This document shows positions 60,201-64,000 of a stretch of 64,000 nt of DNA, piece by piece. The stretch is from Sitta carolinensis (Eukaryota; Chordata; Aves; Passeriformes; Sittidae). Made by a program: the position numbers and the translations under genes. The notes beneath the pieces were generated by a model, which saw only the letters and a program-made list of their open reading frames with translations, did no database searches and was not told the DNA's origin. Location of the stretch: assembly GCA_032173965.1 (NCBI GenBank), contig CM063283.1:84030243-84094242 (forward strand), in the 5' to 3' direction. The number at the start of each line of letters is the position of its first letter. Positions within the stretch are counted from its first letter, which is position 1.

Positions 60201-63200
60201 GGCAATTTATAGGATCCTGCATTTCCCATGAAAATGTCTTTATGCCACTGTGGAGTGTCTGAGATGTAAAGCCTGAACCAATCCAGACAAATTCCTCCAG
60301 AGATCTGAGCCATCAGTCCTATGTTGCAACATATACACTTGATTCATTTTAAGTGAGTATTTTTATGACACTCAGGTAATTTGTTGGAAAGTGATGTAAG
60401 TAGATCCAGAGAAAGACACAGCAGGTGCCTCAAGCGGAGAGGACCCATACTGGTAACAAAGCTTGAAAACAGGACCTCAAAAATCTACAAGACCTGTTTA
60501 ACCTGCTATGATGTGGTACAATCTGGTGCTGGAAAGCTAGCAAATATTTCTCAGGGGATGAGTGCAATCAAGAGCATTTGGTATTTCCAATTAGCTAAAA
60601 TTTTGCACTATTCTTGTCTATTAACTGACCAGAGCAGATTCATGGAAACCCTTTTCCTTATCTTTTTTTCCTCCATGTTCAGCTGCACACATGAGGTGGG
60701 AAAATAAGGGAGACAATACATCAGTGGGATTTAATGGCAGTCCAGGTAAGAGTCAACCATTCTCCCTTTCAGGCTTCAAGTAAAGACAAAGTCTACAGAT
60801 TGTAGAAAATAAAGCAAAACCACTAAACCTCATGAGCTAATGGACTCTGCCCTTAATCTTTTCATCATTTTGCAGTTTCATTCCTGATGTCTTCTCCTGG
60901 GCTACCTGCAAAATAGGTTGTCCCTAATCCTTTACCAATAGACCTGTCTACAAGAGACAATGACAGTTTGGACTCGTGATGATCTCAGCCTACATTGCTT
61001 TTTTATCCCAAAAGCTCAGTCCCTCTGATAGTGGATTTGCTCCTGTCACTTCAGTGGATGCCAGATGGGCTTCAGAGGTGTTCTGCCTGCACTGGGTTGT
61101 TGGTAGCCTTCAAATATCCTGTTGTGATGAGTGTTCATGCTGGAAAGAGGCCCCAGGGTAATGGTTTTAGATATACTCTGCTGAAGTGTCCTGAGCCTCC
61201 CTCCACCTCTTCCAGGACATCTGGGTTCTAGTTGCCATCAAGTAGAGTCCAGGGGAAGCAGGAAACAGTGGGAGATTGAAGCAGCAATTATTTCTGAAGC
61301 ACAACACAGGTTGATAATTATGTTTGGAAGGAACCTGTGGCTTCAAATAGCAATAATCAAATGAAACGGTCTGTGACAGTGAATGGTTTTATCGCAGGAA
61401 GGAAATGCAAAGGGGGAGGAAGAGGGCAGCAAAGGAGGAGTGTGCCCAGCTCTTTCAGAACAAGGTAGCCCACATTTAAGTTTGCACAGCTGGCCTAAGT
61501 AATTTTTAAAATAATATGACACTGTAGCACAAAGGGAGGACCTCTCTCAGCACTGACACCCATTCTACTCACCAGCTCACTGAGACTGGCAGCTGAGTCC
61601 ATACCCTTCCTGTGTATTTTCCCCTCCTCCTTTCTAGAACTGTGTGTAGGGAAGAAAGTAATATATATGGACTCTAACTCTCTATTTATTGTCTTAATAG
61701 TATAAAAATGACAGAAGGTTTATAGATAAACAATGTGAGAAGGAAAACTGATAGATAAATTGGACCTACATTTCTCTTATTCCATCTCCTTCTCGCTATG
61801 GAAATAGGTGATAGTTGTTTTGAAAAGTCAGGTAAATGGTGCAGCATTTTTTCCTTCTTTTTAATCTACTCTTCAAGCTAGCTATGAAATAGATGTAGGT
61901 GTTTAGCTATATATTTACCAGGTGTTAATGTTTATTCTAAAATGACTCCCTCCTTCCTCTTCTGGTGCATAGCAATGAGAAACAAATGATACATTTTACC
62001 AAATATGAAATTCTAATTAAAGGAAGTAGGAAAGGGGTCAGTTAACAAATACATCAAAGTGCTTCATGCAAATTTATTTCTCTCTCTCTGACAAGAGTGT
62101 TAAACATTAATTTGTCTATGGAAAATGATTTGTATAAAAATCTTTCTTCATCCACTATGGAAAAATAAAAGATGTTATTGAGGTTGTGTTTTTTTTCAAA
62201 ATTCATCTTATTTCAGCCAAATTTCCATGATATACAGTGTTTGCAACATGATGATGCTTAAATCCAAGCAACAGACTACAACCCATCATGCTGGGTGTGG
62301 CCAGAAAAAGTTAAAATGTTTTCTGACCCATTTTTACATGCTTTGCAGTTTGAACAGGCAGACTCTCTCCTTGACTGTTTAGATGGGGAGAATGGAAACT
62401 CTTTGGGCAAAAACGCCTCTGTTTTGATCAGCACAATGATCAAATGATCAATGATGTCTTGATTCATACCTATTTTCTGGCACTGGGAAAGGCTGCAGGA
62501 TGTGCAAGACAGAAAAATGATGGAGGAGAGGAGCAGAAGCACTTCTTTGCTATTTCCAGAAGAAGCCAATATGGATCAAGAGTGATATTCTCTTTCCACC
62601 AAGCTGAATATGTGGAATGGACCCTTGAAAGGCAAAAATCCAGCTCTGTGGAACCTGCTTATGTTTTCAAACACAGAAGCCTTCATTTCATGCTGTGACA
62701 GGAATCCCTCCACAAGGGAGCAGAGCACATCAATGCATTCGTTAGTTCTGCTGCACTAGCACTCACAGACTCGCTCAATAAAAATGCCAAATCCAGTGCC
62801 CAAGCATCTTCAGTGTTTCCCTTTGTACCTTTTAGCATTTTTCTGTTTCCTTTCAGTCCTAGACAGAGAGATCTCCACATTTAAGGCAAACTTTTCAGGG
62901 CCACTACCACGCTGGATATCAAGACACAGAACTTCTGTCAGTCCCTGGCATGTCCAGGACATCCCTGGATTTAGGGTAACTTTAGTGTAACAGATTGTGA
63001 TCAGTGCCATTACTGAGCTAAGACAGATACAAGAGCTGCACTTTGAACTCTGCAAATGAGCTCTATCCTGGTTAATGACAGCATTGTCAGTAGTTTGAGA
63101 TGGGCTATCATTTCACATTCAGTGTTTTTATCCAGCACCTGAAAAAGGGAATGTTAACTTTTCCTTAGGAACACAGGAAGCTTTGGAGAGTAGTTTTCCT

Positions 63201-64000
63201 TCCTCTGGTACTTAACTCCCCTACAGCAAACCTTTGCACAGTATCACCAGCAGCATTGTAACCCAAATAAGGTTCACTCTGACACCTTTTCTAGCTGTCT
63301 TTAATACACAGACCTGTTGTGGCTGCTTCTGTTATAACTTCAAGGCTCCTAAAAAGACTTGGAAGCAGTTTACCTAAAATAGTGTTTCAAAGTTCTGTGG
63401 TTTTTAGACAATGGGTACTTGATTGGAGCACCCTCACTTTTGGAGATTATGTAGGCTATGCAGTAAAAATAGATAGTTAAATTATATTGCGGTCTTTTGG
63501 AAGAAGTCTAGTCACAAAACACCTACTTCTCCTTGTTTCCAGATGGTTTTGCAGATGTCTGAAGTGTCTCCAGAAAAAAAAAAAAACAACAACAAAAAAA
63601 ACCCACCCAAAAACAAAACCATGGAAACAGCTGTATCTTGGAATAAAAAAAAAAAAAAAAAAAATCCTATTTTCTATCAGCAAATTCATACATACATACA
63701 GAAATGTGATATGCTGGACAAAAATATGGCACAGAGCATTCCCAGATCCAGCATGAACAAATGCTAGATGATTTTCAAAAATGTAGTAATTCCAGTGCAG
63801 GTACTGCAAGATTTTTTTCCATAACCTAATGCTGCATAAAAGGTACAATATAATTATTTAATATATAACCTGTCTCTAGTGAGTGCCCTAATGAAAAGAC
63901 TGTTGAAAATTGTCTCTACCAATCAAAAATTTCTGGACCAAAAACCCACATCAGACTTTTGATGTAAAGCTTTTTCTCCAGTGCAGTGTTAGCTATCTTG
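60201..64000. other. Unique non-coding stretch to window end
   Basis: No gene, RNA or named transposon recognised. It contains A-rich tracts at 63573-63604 and a 20-A run at 63645-63664. Open frames over the A-rich part are lysine runs and are not coding. Confidence 0.5.
63645..63664. repeat. Poly(A) tract, 20 bases
   Basis: Uninterrupted A run preceded by GAAT, about 40 bp after another A-rich tract with AACAACAAC spacing (63573-63604). The pair resembles decayed retroposon tails, but no body was identified. Confidence 0.85.

Noticed and set aside
59941..60222. 93-codon minus-strand open frame
   Set aside because: It translates the reverse strand of the CR1 fragment at 59865-60200 and is LINE debris, not a host gene.
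63477..63848. Minus-strand frame with Phe/Val-rich segment resembling a membrane protein
   Set aside because: The hydrophobic run is the translation of A-rich tracts on the opposite strand, so it is low-complexity rather than a transmembrane segment.
1..64000. CRISPR arrays, bacterial operons, tRNA or rRNA genes
   Set aside because: No regularly spaced direct repeats with unique spacers, no tRNA B-box/A-box pairs and no rRNA sequence were seen. Composition and transposons are those of a vertebrate, specifically avian, nuclear genome.

Overview
The window looks like a piece of a bird nuclear genome, most likely a songbird. It holds many 3'-end fragments of CR1 LINEs, the dominant avian retrotransposon, and several solo LTRs of endogenous retroviruses. 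Two of the LTRs have the TGTCC...GGACA-type ends and 5-bp target-site duplications expected of ERVL-class elements. There is no operon structure, no compact gene spacing and no open reading frame that I recognise as a host protein. I found no convincing exon, tRNA, rRNA or other RNA gene. The window reads as a gene desert or a very long intron, and 'avian' is much firmer than 'songbird'.

Layout. 1-14 kb: mostly unique AT-rich sequence, with a 0.8-kb minus-strand CR1 copy (1734-2525) that keeps a broken C-terminal piece of the CR1 ORF2 protein, two short CR1 scraps, a 14-G run, T- and A-rich tracts, and a cluster of palindromes at 13.24-13.29 kb. 14-21 kb: a plus-strand CR1 end, then a 1546-bp minus-strand solo LTR (16332-17877) with a perfect GTAAG duplication. 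This LTR supplies the only strongly CpG-rich sequence of the window and carries a 39-bp tandem repeat and three CCAAT boxes. 21-34 kb: unique sequence interrupted by a perfect 34-copy TTCCC pentanucleotide array (24553-24722) that runs straight into about 160 bp of almost pure A+T.

34-36 kb: an ERV solo LTR (about 34919-35581) lies between two CR1 fragments of opposite orientation. 36-42 kb: two neighbouring hairpins at 36.75-36.85 kb, a compact plus-strand LTR (about 40507-40803), and an abutting minus-strand LTR-like segment whose polyadenylation signal faces it. 42-52 kb: a CR1 end, then about 9.5 kb with no repeat I could name except one very weak CR1 scrap. 52-64 kb: a 631-bp minus-strand solo LTR (52227-52857) with a perfect GAATT duplication, two more CR1 fragments, and unique sequence to the end.

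No genes work together here. The functional content visible by eye is regulatory or structural: LTR promoters and polyadenylation signals, a strong G-quadruplex-prone array, and several perfect inverted repeats. I did not find a new multi-gene system. The observations most worth following are the long CpG-rich LTR, the GGGAA array next to its AT-rich partner, and the hairpins near 36.8 kb and 13.25 kb.
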